Shown here: in pieces, positions 1 to 10,648 of the stretch
Numbering within the stretch: position 1 is the first letter of the stretch
Layout of the letters: the number at the start of each line of letters is the position of its first letter
NCBI GenBank assembly: GCA_032622095.1
Contig: CP136069.1
Span: forward strand, 153,997,043-154,061,042
Reading direction: 5' to 3'
DNA from: Siphonodentalium dalli
Taxonomy: Eukaryota; Mollusca; Scaphopoda; Gadilida; Siphonodentaliidae
DNA length: 64,000 nt
The notes under the pieces: generated by a model
Seen by the model: only the letters and a program-made list of their open reading frames with translations
Told to the model about the DNA's origin: nothing
The model's database searches: none
Made by a program: the position numbers and the translations under genes

Positions 1-832
1 ATTTTTTGTCCACAAATTCTCCCTTTAACAGTTGAAAACATGGGGTGGGTCCGGTTTTGGTCGAGGAAAAAAATTGCAATGAAAAAAAAAGCCATTTTCA
101 TCTTTTCTCATAGTTTATCATGGTTTTTTAAAACTTATTATACACAGATGATACCTGCTTGTTTTGAGTGAATACCGGAAGTATCTCATGAGTGGTCACA
201 GTGAGATATAACCTATAATACTGTATACAACTGCATACAACATAAATAATGTTACACAATACATAAATAGTAACTAACATAGAAATTCATATTGCTCAAA
301 AGTTCTTGGTTCCCTCATTCCTTGAAATCCCACTGGAAACCCTAGTACTTTTAAATAAATACCGGTAATGTATGACCCATTAGATTGAATTGCTGTCAAA
401 AAGCCGAAAAACCGTTGGTCTCATGTGTTTATATTAATGATATAAGTCAATATATTGCATAAACAATAAATACAGTGACCACGTGGTCGAAGTACATGGT
501 CGATGTCGATACATGACTACAGTGACTTAAGTCACATATTAACGTGTTGTTCGCTGATTAAAAGGCTCCAGATTCAATCTCAGAGCATCTAATTTAAATT
601 TTTTTCGAGGGGAGGCCCCCTGACCCCTCCCTTCAGCATATCCTGCTGGGTTACTACTCGCCTCCACATTTTGTAGGAGAGCTACTCGCCTAGAATGATT
701 TTCAGGGGAACTCCTCATTGCTCACCAGTGATTTCACCACATGGAGAGGACTGGGACTGTGTGCAGTGTTCTATTTATTGCCTCCGAAACATGCCGAGCC
801 GAGCTGGCCCTTAGAACATGCTTGGGACTATA
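1..832. other. Intergenic sequence, nothing recognised
   Basis: AT-rich sequence without a long ORF, RNA gene or inverted repeat that I could support. A short GC-richer patch lies near 600-640. Confidence 0.5.
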
Positions 833-965
833 CAACACACCAGGTGCCTATTTTTAGAAGCAAATTAAATTTTTGAGACAGTGCAATTTTTTTTAGACTG
901 GTATGGGTGGGATTTGAACCCTGGCCCATGAGGGCGAGCACGCCTTGCGACTCAAAGTCTCCTAT
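833..965 (-). repeat. tRNA-derived SINE, family 1, 3' half
   Basis: Reading the minus strand, a polymerase III B-box (GGTTCAAATC, 911-920) follows a segment almost identical to two other copies in this window (about 1915-2085 and 39727-39955). All three share the block around GCAAGGCG(C/T)GCTCGCC. A tail with GCACTGTCTCAAAAA follows. The A-box half is missing here, so this is a truncated or rearranged copy. Confidence 0.6.
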
Positions 966-977
966 ATATATACTATA

Positions 978-1090
978 GAGACCTTAAAATGTGCTTATAC
1001 GTGTAGTGTCCTAAGTGCGACGTCAGAATACAGCGGCCATTTGAGTTTCCTTTTTTGAGGTTGCTTCGGTGGTCGTGTGCAGAGTCCGAA
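978..1090 (+). repeat. SINE family 1, leading segment
   Basis: The segment starting AGAGACCTTAAAATG matches the start of the 39727 copy, including TAAGTGCGACGTC and CATTTGAG plus a T-rich run. It lies head to head with the minus-strand half at 833-965, so the two halves of the family meet in inverted order. This is probably one rearranged insertion or two nested ones. Confidence 0.5.
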
Positions 1091-1890
1091 GTCGCCATCG
1101 CCATATTGGCCACAAGCCGCCGCCAGCCATATTATCTCCAACGCCAGCCACATGAAAACATCTCCGCCGCCGGAATTGTAAAATGGCTGAGCCATGGCAT
1201 GGACTTATATGTTAAGGACAACTGTACTGCGAATCACAAATAACTAAACCGCATATTGGCATTCTCGTATGGACACGGCATGGTTGTTACACTTTCAGAA
1301 CACCCGGGGCCTCTCATTGTGGAATAGACTATTCCAATGCATGCTTCCATATAACGGAATGGGAGCATCCATTCAGCATTGAAAGGATTTAAAGTATAAA
1401 TCGTTTATTTCGACACGACTCAGTCTCAGACATCGCTGACATTTGTCAATATATGCACATAACCCGTCTACAGAAGAGAATAGAAAATAGTTTGAAATAT
1501 TATATATCAATACTAATGGATTCAACATCAAATGATGAATACATATATCGCAAGATGCCAGTGATGATATAGCCGTCTGAAGTCGACAGAAGTTCCAATG
1601 TAACTTATACCGATTATATAGATGGGAAACTACATATAATTAACAATCCCTGCCAGTCCTTTATATACTGACTCATTCGTGTATTTCGCCATAATGGAAA
1701 AGCCCAACACCAAAAGACTTCTATGGGTTCACAACAAACGCCAAAACAAGCGGGTGTCTATAACCGGGGATTAGGACAATTTCTGAAACGAAATACGCTG
1801 AATGATAACGTCTCAGACGGCTGAGCCGCCATATTTCGTCAGCCACGAACGTCGCGCCTGCGCCGGCTTAGCTAGATAACCAGTCACTAA
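1091..1890. other. Intergenic sequence, nothing recognised
   Basis: No gene or RNA seen. Near 1322 there is a short palindrome, GGAATAGACTATTCC, of a kind also found near 8576; it may be an old MITE scrap. Confidence 0.4.
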
Positions 1891-1914
1891 AATTGGTTGA
1901 GCCAGCCGTGAAAA

Positions 1915-2085
1915 CTAGTTGTCGTGGCTTCGGATCTAGCCGTGTGGTATTGACGTCGGACTTTGAGTCGCAAGGCGCGCTCGCCATCATGGGCCAGGGT
2001 TCAAATCCCACACAATCAAGTAGATGTGCAATCCAAAAAAAAAATTGCACTGTCTCAAAAATCAAATTTGTGTTTATTTACTCAA
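1915..2085 (+). repeat. tRNA-derived SINE, family 1
   Basis: Both internal polymerase III promoter boxes are visible: A-box-like TAGCCGTGTGG (1937-1947) and B-box GGTTCAAATCC (1998-2008), about 50 bp apart. This is the spacing of a tRNA with a long variable arm. An A-rich run and GCACTGTCTCAAAAA follow. The 3' acceptor strand does not pair with the 5' end, so this is a SINE head and not a working tRNA gene. Related copies lie at 833-965 and 39727-39955. Confidence 0.65.
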
Positions 2086-2089
2086 ATTG

Positions 2090-4280
2090 ATGGTGTTTTT
2101 ACCTTACACATGCACATATTTTAACCTATTTATAAAAAGGGACACAACTATCCTGTTAAAATGGGTATTTTACCTTTATAACCACTGTTATAACCATAAA
2201 TATTTTGGTTTTAAAGGTTTTGTCACTAGTTTTGTAGGCATATTTTTCAGACATGTGCTTTGTTTGTTTATTTTTTGTGGGTGTACTTGATCAGCGTTCT
2301 CTCAGTTCCAGTGCAGACACAATGAGAGACCCTTACCCGGCCAACAACACATTATTTAGTAGAATTTACAAGATTTTCATCAATTTTGGGGGTGGGTGTC
2401 CCAGACATGGGTGGAAAAAACTTACGCTCTCGGGGTGGTGGGTCCCCAAAACTGAAAAACCCAAAATTTCCACCTTGTATCCGTAATTTTGTTCAGACCC
2501 CCCCCCCCCCTGGTTACAGTGGAAATACTGATAAAAAGTCCCATTTGTCAAACAAGATACCAAAGGTTGATAACAAAATGACAGTAAAGATTGAGAAAGT
2601 TCAAAGCATTGGACAATATTCTGAAAATCATATTCAGACTAATATATTTGAACTTACTGAACGCTTAGCAACGTTTGTTAACAAATCACTATAACAGTTT
2701 TGTTTACATGACAATGGTTTCAACACGCGATATTTCTTGGGACTTAAAGTAGTGCAATATGTTTCATAAAATTGGCCGTGGATACACATTTAACCGACAA
2801 TGACGCGTACATCGTAGGATTCCAGATTCAAACAACAGGGACAGAGATACGACCCACAGCTTCTCATACAGAGACTGTCATCGATGTAATAGATCCGTGG
2901 ATAACAAATTACCTGATCTGGAGGAAATGGAAGACATCCCGCTGCTCACAGAGTCGAAGCTTCTTGGAAGTCGACCTGAAAGAAAGATGAGGTCACGTGC
3001 CGTGATTTACGTGAACGAACGATGACAACGGGATACGATAGCTGCAACGGAAATTAGCGCTTCTCTCATGTTGTTCATGTCACTGTTATCAACCTTTCGC
3101 ATAACGAGCGACAACAGGTAATTATTACGAATAGGGTACTACGCAGTCTGAGTAAACTCATACCTAAATATTCATTACAACATTGAATATTAGGTCTGAC
3201 GGATAACATCGCTATCTCATTTCCAAGTCCTCGGGATTCCGTAATCTGATTGATTGCGTAAATTATTTTCCGTCCAATGAAACCGTATGGGTTAATAAAC
3301 AAGTGTTAGTGGGCGGAGACTCCCACAATGTCACCTCTAAATATAGTAACAGAGCGGAATTTCGTCGGTATTTCTCCGATCGAAAGCGATGCTTGCAAAT
3401 ACAACAGACAGAAAAAATGGCTTCGAAATTATTCGGTACGATTCGGATTAATTTGAAGGATGTGCTAGACCTGAAAGATAGGCCTGCGCATGGTACCAAC
3501 TTGGCCTCCCATAAATATAAATAGAACTCACTCATGTCCGTGTATTTACTTTATTGTAACATGGTTTGCAAATCAAATTATTTGTCGTAAAAAAGTCATC
3601 TGAATGTTAAACACCGAGGAAATGACTTAATTTTATGCTTTTAAATAGTTCTAAAGCATCATTTTTGATGACGACCTTATTTTTTGCTCTCGGATGCAGC
3701 TTTCCGGTTGATGCAGCGAGTTCATCTCCCGAAAAAGAATAGTCGCACACGACAAATATTATCTTCTGTAAGTTCATGTCGCGACACATGCCATTGTTTG
3801 CGAAGCACAACAAATAACACGTGGGGACACCTGTCAATCATCGATGTATTTTTTAAAATCCGTGACGTCATTTTGGGGGAGCTCTTCGCTGAATAGAAAT
3901 GATTTTGGCGACATTAGCTCCAGACTCTAGATTTCAAATATAGAGTCGACGTTCACCCAGACTGGGTACTACGTCCCTGGAATTTGTGTTCTTTCCATTC
4001 GTTGTCGTTTTTCCCTATCCGTTGTTTAATTAGATTTTCAACAAAACTCACAAATACATCACACAGTAATAAGTTCGCGATCGTTTCTCAGCTCCTCAAT
4101 GTGGGAGATGACTCTTGATTTATGTCCTTAATGTGTGATCGTCATATGGCCTTATTGTTTTATCTATACATTACTGGCAATATAAGCATTCATTGTAGTG
4201 AAATACGAGAATCTTGCGAAATAAAAAGTGCAAAGCTGTGACCCGATAACAACATAACTAAGTACAAAATAATCACGACA
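2090..4280. other. Intergenic sequence, nothing recognised
   Basis: Only short ORFs occur here and none resembles a family I know. There is a 13-base C run at 2498-2510. An ORF of 73 codons at 3303-3524 is basic and unrecognised. I see no RNA gene or long repeat. Confidence 0.4.
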
Positions 4281-4403
4281 CGACGAGATCATCCCCTTAC
4301 TGCGAGTGGCAAGCACGGTTGTCTCACAAACGGACTCGTAGTTGTCAATTCTGCGAAAAGGTTTTTGAACCGTCCGAAAAAAACACGACTACAGTAGCAT
4401 CGA

Positions 4404-4493
4404 TCATGCCATGAATATCCGTTCTGGCTAACGCCAGTAGAGGTCGTATTCCACCAGTACAAAACATTGGAATGATCACAAAGGGTGTATAAT
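4404..4493 (+). repeat. Extra end-copy of the 4512-5325 element
   Basis: The block GATCATGCCATGAATATCC...GGCTAACGCC...CAGTACAAAACATTGGAAT is repeated directly about 108 bp downstream at 4512-4584. It also occurs inverted near 5255-5325 and again at 30750-30830. It is probably a solo end or tandem duplication of that element's terminal domain. Confidence 0.5.
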
Positions 4494-4511
4494 TTCACTT
4501 AAAAATAACAA

Positions 4512-5325
4512 GATCATGTCGTGAATCTCTACTCTGGCTAACGCCCGTAGAGATCATATTCCATTAGTAAAAAACATTGGAATTTTTAAAGTTTTGAAAG
4601 GGAACCTTATAAAGTCGAAACAATAACGCGGGGAATAAATTTCTTAGTTATTATCTGTTCCTTAATAATGTACTTCACTGTAGGTGAATGTCCCAACTCA
4701 AATGTGCATGCCTTTCTCTGACTTTTGTCAGCCGATATCGCAATAAACATTGAATTAATTACCCATGAGAAATTCCATACTTGTGCAGCGATGCAAAGCA
4801 AAATCGCTCACAAATTCACTTAACCCTTCCAGTGCCAAGTCCGATTTGTTTATCAACCCATATTTCCTTGATCATTTTTCAAATTTATTGATTATAATAA
4901 TGTGATACATTGATGGAAAGAGCTCTTAGAGCTCTTTCCATCAATGTATCACATTATTTATTCAAATTTATTGATTATAGTAATGTGATACATTGATGGA
5001 ACGAGCTCTTAGAGCTCTTTCCATCAATGTATCACATTATTATAATCAATAAATTTGAAAAATGATCAAGGAAATATGGATTGATACACAAATCGGACTT
5101 GGCACTGAAAGGGTTAAATCGTGAAATTTCGAGTTTTGACCTTCACCTACAGTAAAGTACATTATTAAAGAAAAGATAATAACTAAGAAATATGTTCCCG
5201 CGTTATTTTTCGACTTTATATAAGGGTCCCTGTCAACACTTCATAAATTTCCAAGGTTTTGTACTGATGGAATATGATCTCTACGGGTGTTTAGTTACGC
5301 AGGGTAGAGATTCATGGCATTATCT
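4512..5325. mobile_element. Inverted-repeat MITE interrupted by a foldback element
   Basis: Left arm (about 4512-4819) and right arm (about 5118-5325) are imperfect inverted repeats. Both contain the blocks AACGCGGGGAATAAATTTC (or its complement), GTACTTCACTGTAGGTGAA, and the GGCTAACGCCCGTAGAG end domain. An uninterrupted relative occurs at 30750-31151. The middle is occupied by a separate element at 4824-5113, so this copy is the older host. It has no coding capacity. Confidence 0.7.
4820..5117. mobile_element. TTAA-flanked foldback element (piggyBac-like MITE)
   Basis: The element body (4824-5113) begins CCCTTCCAGTGCCAAGTCCG and ends with the inverted form ending AAAGGG. It is flanked by TTAA at 4820-4823 and 5114-5117. 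The paralogous host sequence at 31055-31058 has a single TTAA at the equivalent place, which gives an empty site inside the same window. The interior contains two successive perfect hairpins built on GAGCTCTTAGAGCTC, so most of the 290 bp can fold on itself. TTAA duplication and CCC/GGG ends are typical of piggyBac transposons. No transposase is encoded. Confidence 0.8.
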
Positions 5326-5430
5326 ACACATAGCTACTCGTAATCATTATTTGTCGTCGTTAATTATGCGAAAGGTGTCTAATTATCCACCAGTTCAAAT
5401 CCTGATACCGGACGGGGAACGCTATAACAT

Positions 5431-6096
5431 TGGCTGCGGACACACGTACCACAGTCGCGATGGCATAGTAGGTGTGACAATTTATTATGGTGGAGTTTGG
5501 TGACAATTGGTCGTCACAATTAATATGCCATAGCAATCCATGTCGCCCTTCTGCAAATTCGCACAATGAGTCTACCAAGCTCTACCAGCGACGGTCGATC
5601 TCTCAAGGATGTATCTACCTGAATGTCTTGTCGCTGTTGATCTTTACTCAACACGCAGTGTTATATTTTGCATGCTAACACGCAAGTCCACTTGATAACT
5701 TAATGAATAACCCATTTCTGTCAACAGCCATGATTGTTCTTACTAATGAAATTAATATAAGTAGATAAACATGCATGCATTGAGATCATATAAAAAACGT
5801 ACCACATACATGATATGTGGGTCAATGAGGAATTGCCACCAGGCCACGGTCAAAACAATGTGCAATTATATATATCGTAGCGAATACAATTTAGCAAAAC
5901 GTAATGAATAGAGATCAACCTTGGTGAAACGCAATGGGTTAATTGGTCCAATCGACTCATTGTCCGAAAAATCAGCGGGCAACATAACTAGCTATGGCAC
6001 AGAATTATGACGGACCAATTGTCACCAAAATCCACCATAATAAATTGTCACATCTACAATGCCATCGCTACTGTGGTACGTGTGTCCGCAGCCATT
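5431..6096. mobile_element. Inverted-repeat element, about 670 bp
   Basis: Arms of about 104 bp at 5431-5534 and 5991-6096 are inverted copies: TGGCTGCGGACACACGTACC at the outer left pairs with the complement at the outer right, and the inner ends pair through GCCATAGC. The interior (5535-5990) has no long ORF and nothing I recognise. The layout is that of a non-autonomous DNA transposon. No clear target duplication was found. Confidence 0.65.
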
Positions 6097-6139
6097 GACA
6101 AATAACTCAGGTGAAATATTTCAAGTCAGTACATGTTAT

Positions 6140-6400
6140 TTAACCCTTTCTATACTAAGTGGATTCAACCATTCAGTTATAAAAGTATTCATTGGAATAG
6201 TCCATTATTTATTTGGAGGGATGTTCAGGTAAAATGAGCAGATGGCAAATTGACAACAGATAATACAAGTGCAGAAGTATTCATATTCTTTGAAGGGAAA
6301 TGCTTATATATAGATAAGTTCAACCAACGACATATATGGTAGACCAACGTCTTCAAACAGTGGTCCATATTTTGGAATTTATAGGCAAATATTCCCATAA
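6140..6400 (+). mobile_element. piggyBac-like MITE fragment (CCCTTTCT family)
   Basis: TTAACCCTTTCTATACTAAG at 6140 matches the left ends of elements at 10649 and 42577. Internal motifs shared with the 10649 copy include AATACAAGTGCAGAA. I did not find a right end, so the limit given is approximate. Confidence 0.4.
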
Positions 6401-6684
6401 AACGTCAGGTATTTATTTGGGAAACATCACTTACGGACTGTTATAAACATGACCCTCTTATCACCGTCATTATTTAATTGTCATGTCAAAAATCTTATTG
6501 TACGATCTTTTTTTTCTGAATTTACAAGAATCTTTTAAAATCTTGTGCTTTAGTAATGTCGAAATCCATGAGAGGAAAGCGACCATGGTAGACCTTGCCT
6601 CATAACCTCGAAATGTAATGTTTGCAAGTCTACATACAACTGATGTTATTCTGCATGAAACGATTTATCGATGCATAATCCAAA
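6401..6684. other. Intergenic sequence, nothing recognised
   Basis: No gene or repeat supported. Confidence 0.4.
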
Positions 6685-6838
6685 TTAACGCTCGCAAATT
6701 ACTATTTCCTTGGCTTCGGTGATAAAACATATTTGATCAAAGCTCAGAGTGACCAGATATCGATTTTTTAAAATCAATTATTGTTGTTGTTGGGATCTGA
6801 TGATATGGGGACCATCGAATTGGATTGAGTACCTTTAA
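6685..6838 (-). mobile_element. Short TTAA MITE (AGGTACTCAATCC family)
   Basis: TTAA lies at both ends (6685-6688 and 6835-6838). The right end reads GATTGAGTACCTTTAA and the left arm contains the complement of the CCGAAGCCAAAGAAATAGT block. Both segments occur in the longer relatives at 21186-21385, 29795-30273 and 42021-42499, so this is a deletion derivative of about 146 bp. A TTGTTGTTGTTG run lies inside. Confidence 0.65.
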
Positions 6839-7258
6839 ATATCGGTCGGTGCAGTATTCCCATGTTAATTAAATCTGATTGTGTACTCACATATACGTCT
6901 ATGGACTAGCAGTACGGTAATGTCTCGGAAGCGCGGATATGAAATTGACACGAGATGACAGCAAACCAAACTGTAATGTTATCAAATATCGCCAATTTCG
7001 TGACACTGCCCGGGCGTAAAAAATATATTTAAGGATTTAATATAAAATGCCACGCTTTATCGAGAGCAGTAGTGCTCGAAGGAGATAACATGTTATCACC
7101 CAAATATTGACCATTCACGTGGAATATGATATTGAATTCCCAGACGCCGATTCCACATCCGGGTCCGGAATGTGTCGCGAAAATTAATACCATTGCCGAT
7201 ATTTTATCGAGTTTCCGCGAAATTACGCAGTAAATGGTGTATTAACTAGCCTGCAAAT
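6839..7258. other. Intergenic sequence, nothing recognised
   Basis: No gene or repeat supported. Confidence 0.4.
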
Positions 7259-7690
7259 AGTGTGTCTGTCATTTTGCAGAAAGAGATCCCCATAGGGAGA
7301 ATTTAGTGACGCTATCCCGCACAGCGGGTTAGCATCACTAAATTCACCGTCTGGTGACCTCATTCTGCTTAGGTTTCATCTTCTGGTATATATAGTCCAA
7401 AATTAACATTGTTTTTAGTTACTTTTCCCCTTCTACAATACAACCCTTAATTGTAGAAGATAAAATTCATAACCGATGTGACTAATGGGGGTGAACATCA
7501 CCAACGCCAACTTCAACAGGGAAACTTCAATCTGATCATAGGTCTCCCATAGCAGTTGAGGCCTAAGCAGAATAAGGTCACCAGAGGTGACTTTGGTGAC
7601 CCTAGCACGCCGTGTGGGATAGCGTCACTAAATTCACCCTCTGCGAACCTCATTCTGCAAATGACAGACACACTATAATCAAGCTTGAGT
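7259..7690. mobile_element. Double-hairpin palindromic MITE, copy 1
   Basis: The outer ends read GTGTGTCTGTCATTTTGCAG and the complement ending GACAGACACACTATA. Each half contains its own hairpin around CCCGCACAGCGGG or its relative. This copy is the longest and most diverged of three (others at 8257-8510 and 41181-41430) and carries about 170 bp of extra central sequence. It has no coding function. Confidence 0.7.
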
Positions 7691-7877
7691 ATTAATTTGT
7701 CCTATCTCCGTTTATGTACACCAAGGATTAGTTTGCCTGGACTGTAAGGAAGTACAAATTCTGGTCAACTGGTTCTGTGATAGGTGCAAAGAAGATGTGC
7801 ACGATATCAAGGGTTGTTGGAGGACTGAAAAGTAGGAATATAAGTATCTGGGGACATAACTACCAGTGTAGCCTGCG

Positions 7878-8249
7878 TTAAAGGCATGGACGGTATTCGC
7901 AGTGGGTATATGGTGTTAAAATAGTTACATCCGTTAAAACCACCATAAACAGAAAGAATATTAAAATATAGATCGATTTTGTTCTTATACCAATCATAAA
8001 TATCGCGTATATAGTATATTATTGTCAAGTTATTCGTACGTTTTGTTACAAAAAAGTTACAGATTCTGGCTGTTGTTTACATAAAACAGCGTACGAACTT
8101 GACAATAACATAATATTTACCCGATATTTATGATTTGTATTTAAGAACAAAATATGTCTAAATTTTAAAACTCTTACTATTTATGGCAGTTTTAATGGGT
8201 GTTACTATTTTAACAGCTTTCTCTCCGCGGAGGCTATCCATGCCTTTAA
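7878..8249. mobile_element. TTAA MITE (AGGCAYGGACGG family), copy 1
   Basis: TTAA at 7878-7881 and 8246-8249 bounds a body whose ends are AGGCATGGACGG and the complement CCATGCCT. Subterminal blocks (AGAAAGAATATTAAAATATA, a TTGTTCTTATACCAATCATA motif, and their inverted forms) recur at 21865-22391 and 29158-29696. This copy is about 150 bp shorter. It abuts the palindromic element that starts at 8257. Confidence 0.75.
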
Positions 8250-8256
8250 ATGTGTC

Positions 8257-8510
8257 AAGCCTTGAAATAGTGTGCCTGTCATTTGCAGAATGAGGTCCAC
8301 AGAGGGTGAATTTAGTGATGCTACCCCGCATAGCGGACTAGCATCACCAAATTCACCCTCTGGGAACCTCATTCTGCTGAGTTGTAAGCAGAATGAGGTC
8401 AGCATAGAGGGTGAATTTGGTGATGCCAGCCCGCTATGCGGGGTAGCATCCCTAAATTCAGCCTCTGGGGACCTCATTCTGCAAATGACAGACACCCTAT
8501 TTCAAGACTT
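8257..8510. mobile_element. Double-hairpin palindromic MITE, copy 2
   Basis: AAGCCTTGAAATAG at the left pairs with CTATTTCAAGACTT at the right. Inside are two tandem inverted hairpins, each flanked by GCAGAATGAGGTC and its complement and each centred on a CCGCATAGCGG-type palindrome. They are separated by a short GAGTTGTAA spacer. Because of the symmetry, both strands show similar small ORFs, which I regard as artefacts. Confidence 0.8.
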
Positions 8511-9420
8511 GATAGTGAGTGTCTATTTGTCGTCTGCTTATATCTCCCGAACATCCCCCCAGGCTCCATATGAATAATAGACTATTCTAATGCATAATAG
8601 TGGAGAATCGTTTTTAGTGAAAAAGGGTTACATTGATTTGAAACACTATTGCGGCTCACAGAGATTAAACTTGCTCAACGCAGGTATTTTAATAACTTTT
8701 GCATCAAAATAGCTAGCACACAATAAATTAAATGTGATTGAACATATTTATTGTGACCCACAAATGTATATACAAATTACACATATTATTATAGACATAG
8801 ATAGTTGTGTGGGCACAGAGGATCGGAGCACAAGTTGCGGAACTTATCAGAGCCTCTCTCCTCTGGCATTCGGCTGCTAATAAAAGTATTAAGAGATAGG
8901 TTCAAAATTAGTTGTTTAAAGTGGATGCTGCATGCTATAGCTGTTTGGAGTGGCTATGGTCTCGCGGTAGGTGGTAGGGTAACGTTTATGAGAATAAAAT
9001 ATAAATTAAATATAGTGCCTCTTGTTGTGGAAACCATTCTCATTTGTTTGATTTGTTCGGTGCGAACGCTGGACTGTTTGGCTACACCTTGCGTCCTTCA
9101 GACTAGTTTGACTAAACGGCGCAGCAGAATTTGTTGAATATTTTGACATGCAGTAGTATGTACTATGTCATTGAGATTGATGACAGTCAACGTTACTATG
9201 CCTTATGTATGACATGACCTAATTGGATCATTACAGTATATGAAATGATTGCTTCTAAAAGTTAGTTAAAACCTGTAAAACTCGCGAAGTTTAATGTAAC
9301 TTGTTCTCCTATGAATGAGAGGTGCAAGGCCAGCAAGTCAGTGCGATACACCACACACCACCCTATTACAGATACCTGTACGATTACACTCTTTTATTAA
9401 TCCATATTAAGTTACTACAT
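8511..9420. other. Intergenic sequence with an unrecognised 110-codon ORF
   Basis: An ORF at 8805-9137 (+) has no similarity I recognise and no supporting splice or codon signal, so I do not call it a gene. No other structure is evident. Confidence 0.35.
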
Positions 9421-9684
9421 AAATGAATTGCTAGTGGTGGTGGGTGGTTTTCAATATGTATGTGATGGTACTGGGCCCTACCTGATTATCCGATGCCTTG
9501 TGTCGCAAACCGACACTAGAAGGGATAGTCAGTGGGGGCCCAGATCGTTTGGAAAGTCAGGATGCGTGGTGTGATCGTTATGGTGGCCCGTGCGTGATGT
9601 ATATTATGTTGTGTTCATTGTATGCATTTTGTCTTATATGTAAATTGTTTTGGCGAAGGCAATAAAACGATTTGAATTTGAACC
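9421..9684 (+). mobile_element. LINE 3' terminal fragment
   Basis: The stretch ends AATAAAACGATTTGAATTTG. An A/T-rich end with repeated TTTGAA is also the tail of the complete LINE at 58349-63420, whose minus strand ends AAACTAATTTGAATTTGAA. Upstream are GC-richer 3'UTR-like sequences (GGGCCC motifs at 9474 and 9537). No reverse-transcriptase coding sequence remains, so this is a 5'-truncated insertion. It ends four bases before the TIR gene's stop codon on the opposite strand. Confidence 0.45.
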
Positions 9685-9687
9685 AAT

Positions 9688-10271
9688 CTAAACCTGGCTA
9701 TTATCATATTGCTTACCACTTCGGAGTGACCGGAGGAAGAGACAGAGGAAGTCGTCAGATCTGGCGCTCAGATGTCCCAATCCTTGAAGAGGTTCCGGTA
9801 TATCACAGTACTCCAACTGTATCAGCATCATTCGCTGTTTATATAAACTCGTTGACGTCAGACTCTTTAACGTCTGTAAGAAATCATTCCAACTTGTGTT
9901 CACGTAACTTTCAGACAAAATAACAACCACGCGCTCGCTCAACATGGCGGCACACAATGTATTCTGCAGCAGGGTAATCCTCTGTGAATGAAGATAGTTC
10001 ACGTATGAACAACGGTATTTATACGGTTCGGCTGTGAGTACTTGTATAAAGTTTTCAACCCACGGTTGATCGGCAGGACAGTGTGAAAAGAAGAGATGAT
10101 ATCGGTACATGTCTTTAAGTGGCGCCGCGGGTCCGTATGTGACGTCATCTTCCGGTGAGCTGTAAGTCCAGGATGAATCATCTGATTGTTCAAAATGGCC
10201 GTCCTGATCACTACAGTGCATAAGAATTGTTTCCGGGTTATCCGTGTCATGCTTGATCAGTGTAATACTAT
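9688..10271 (-). CDS. TIR-domain protein, terminal coding exon (partial gene)
   Basis: Toll/interleukin-1 receptor (TIR) domains act in innate-immune signalling by homotypic binding. Counting from the ATG at 10221, the exon encodes 177 residues. The first strand is YHLFFSH (41-47), followed by a D-x-x-W helix start (D51, W54), a region ending in RVVVILSESYV (97-107), W111 and strand MLIQLE (132-137). The order and spacing fit a TIR domain with an acidic, Ser-rich N-terminal extension. The open frame continues upstream of the ATG to 10271, directly after TATTTCAG, a good splice acceptor; an in-frame stop lies beyond it. I therefore read this as a 3' exon and not a single-exon gene. The BB-loop RD-x-x-P-G motif is replaced (residues 75-80, NYLHSQ). 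The Glu used by SARM1-type NADases after the conserved Trp is Leu here, so enzymatic activity is unlikely. Upstream exons were not found. A pseudogene cannot be excluded. Confidence 0.7.
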
Positions 10272-10284
10272 CTGAAATAGATCA
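10272..10284 (-). promoter_or_regulatory. 3' splice acceptor of the TIR exon
   Basis: On the minus strand the sequence GATCTATTTCAG precedes the exon and is pyrimidine-rich with a terminal CAG. Splicing here leaves two bases (AT) to complete a codon from the previous exon. The reading frame then runs without a stop to 9688. Confidence 0.55.
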
Positions 10285-10380
10285 AATATACATATTGAAA
10301 GATCAAATATACATACTGAAAGATCAAATATACATACTGAAAGATCAAATATACATGCTGAAAGATCAAATATACATATT
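10279..10380 (+). repeat. 21-bp minisatellite, 5 units
   Basis: Units AGATCAAATATACATACTGAA start at 10279, 10300, 10321, 10342 and 10363, with one or two substitutions between them. The array sits in the intron directly upstream of the TIR exon and slightly overlaps the acceptor tract. Because 21 is a multiple of three it gives a repetitive ORF on the plus strand, which is an artefact. Confidence 0.9.
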
Positions 10381-10648
10381 TATTATCCATCCCTTAACTA
10401 ACACTATTTCTGATTGGGCAAAAGCCGTCACATGATAATCCGGGAACAAGTCATATTGGACTCCCGAAAGTCATATGGGACTCGAATCGAGTCCAAACTA
10501 TACAAAATATCGGGACTCGACGCTACTTTTCAGTACAACCTGGACTCGTACAAGAAAAACACATACTGTACACAACATTGTATAATAACTGTAATATACT
10601 GGAACAACAGACTCAAATTTGATGCGTCGCGAACTCATCGTACTTCAT

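Noticed and set aside
8205..8577. Overlapping ORFs on both strands (96 and 101 codons) with nearly identical peptides
   Set aside because: They are produced by the palindromic MITE at 8257-8510; the same peptide appears at 41195-41443.
10244..10435. ORF with repeated DQIYILK
   Set aside because: It is the translation of the 21-bp minisatellite.
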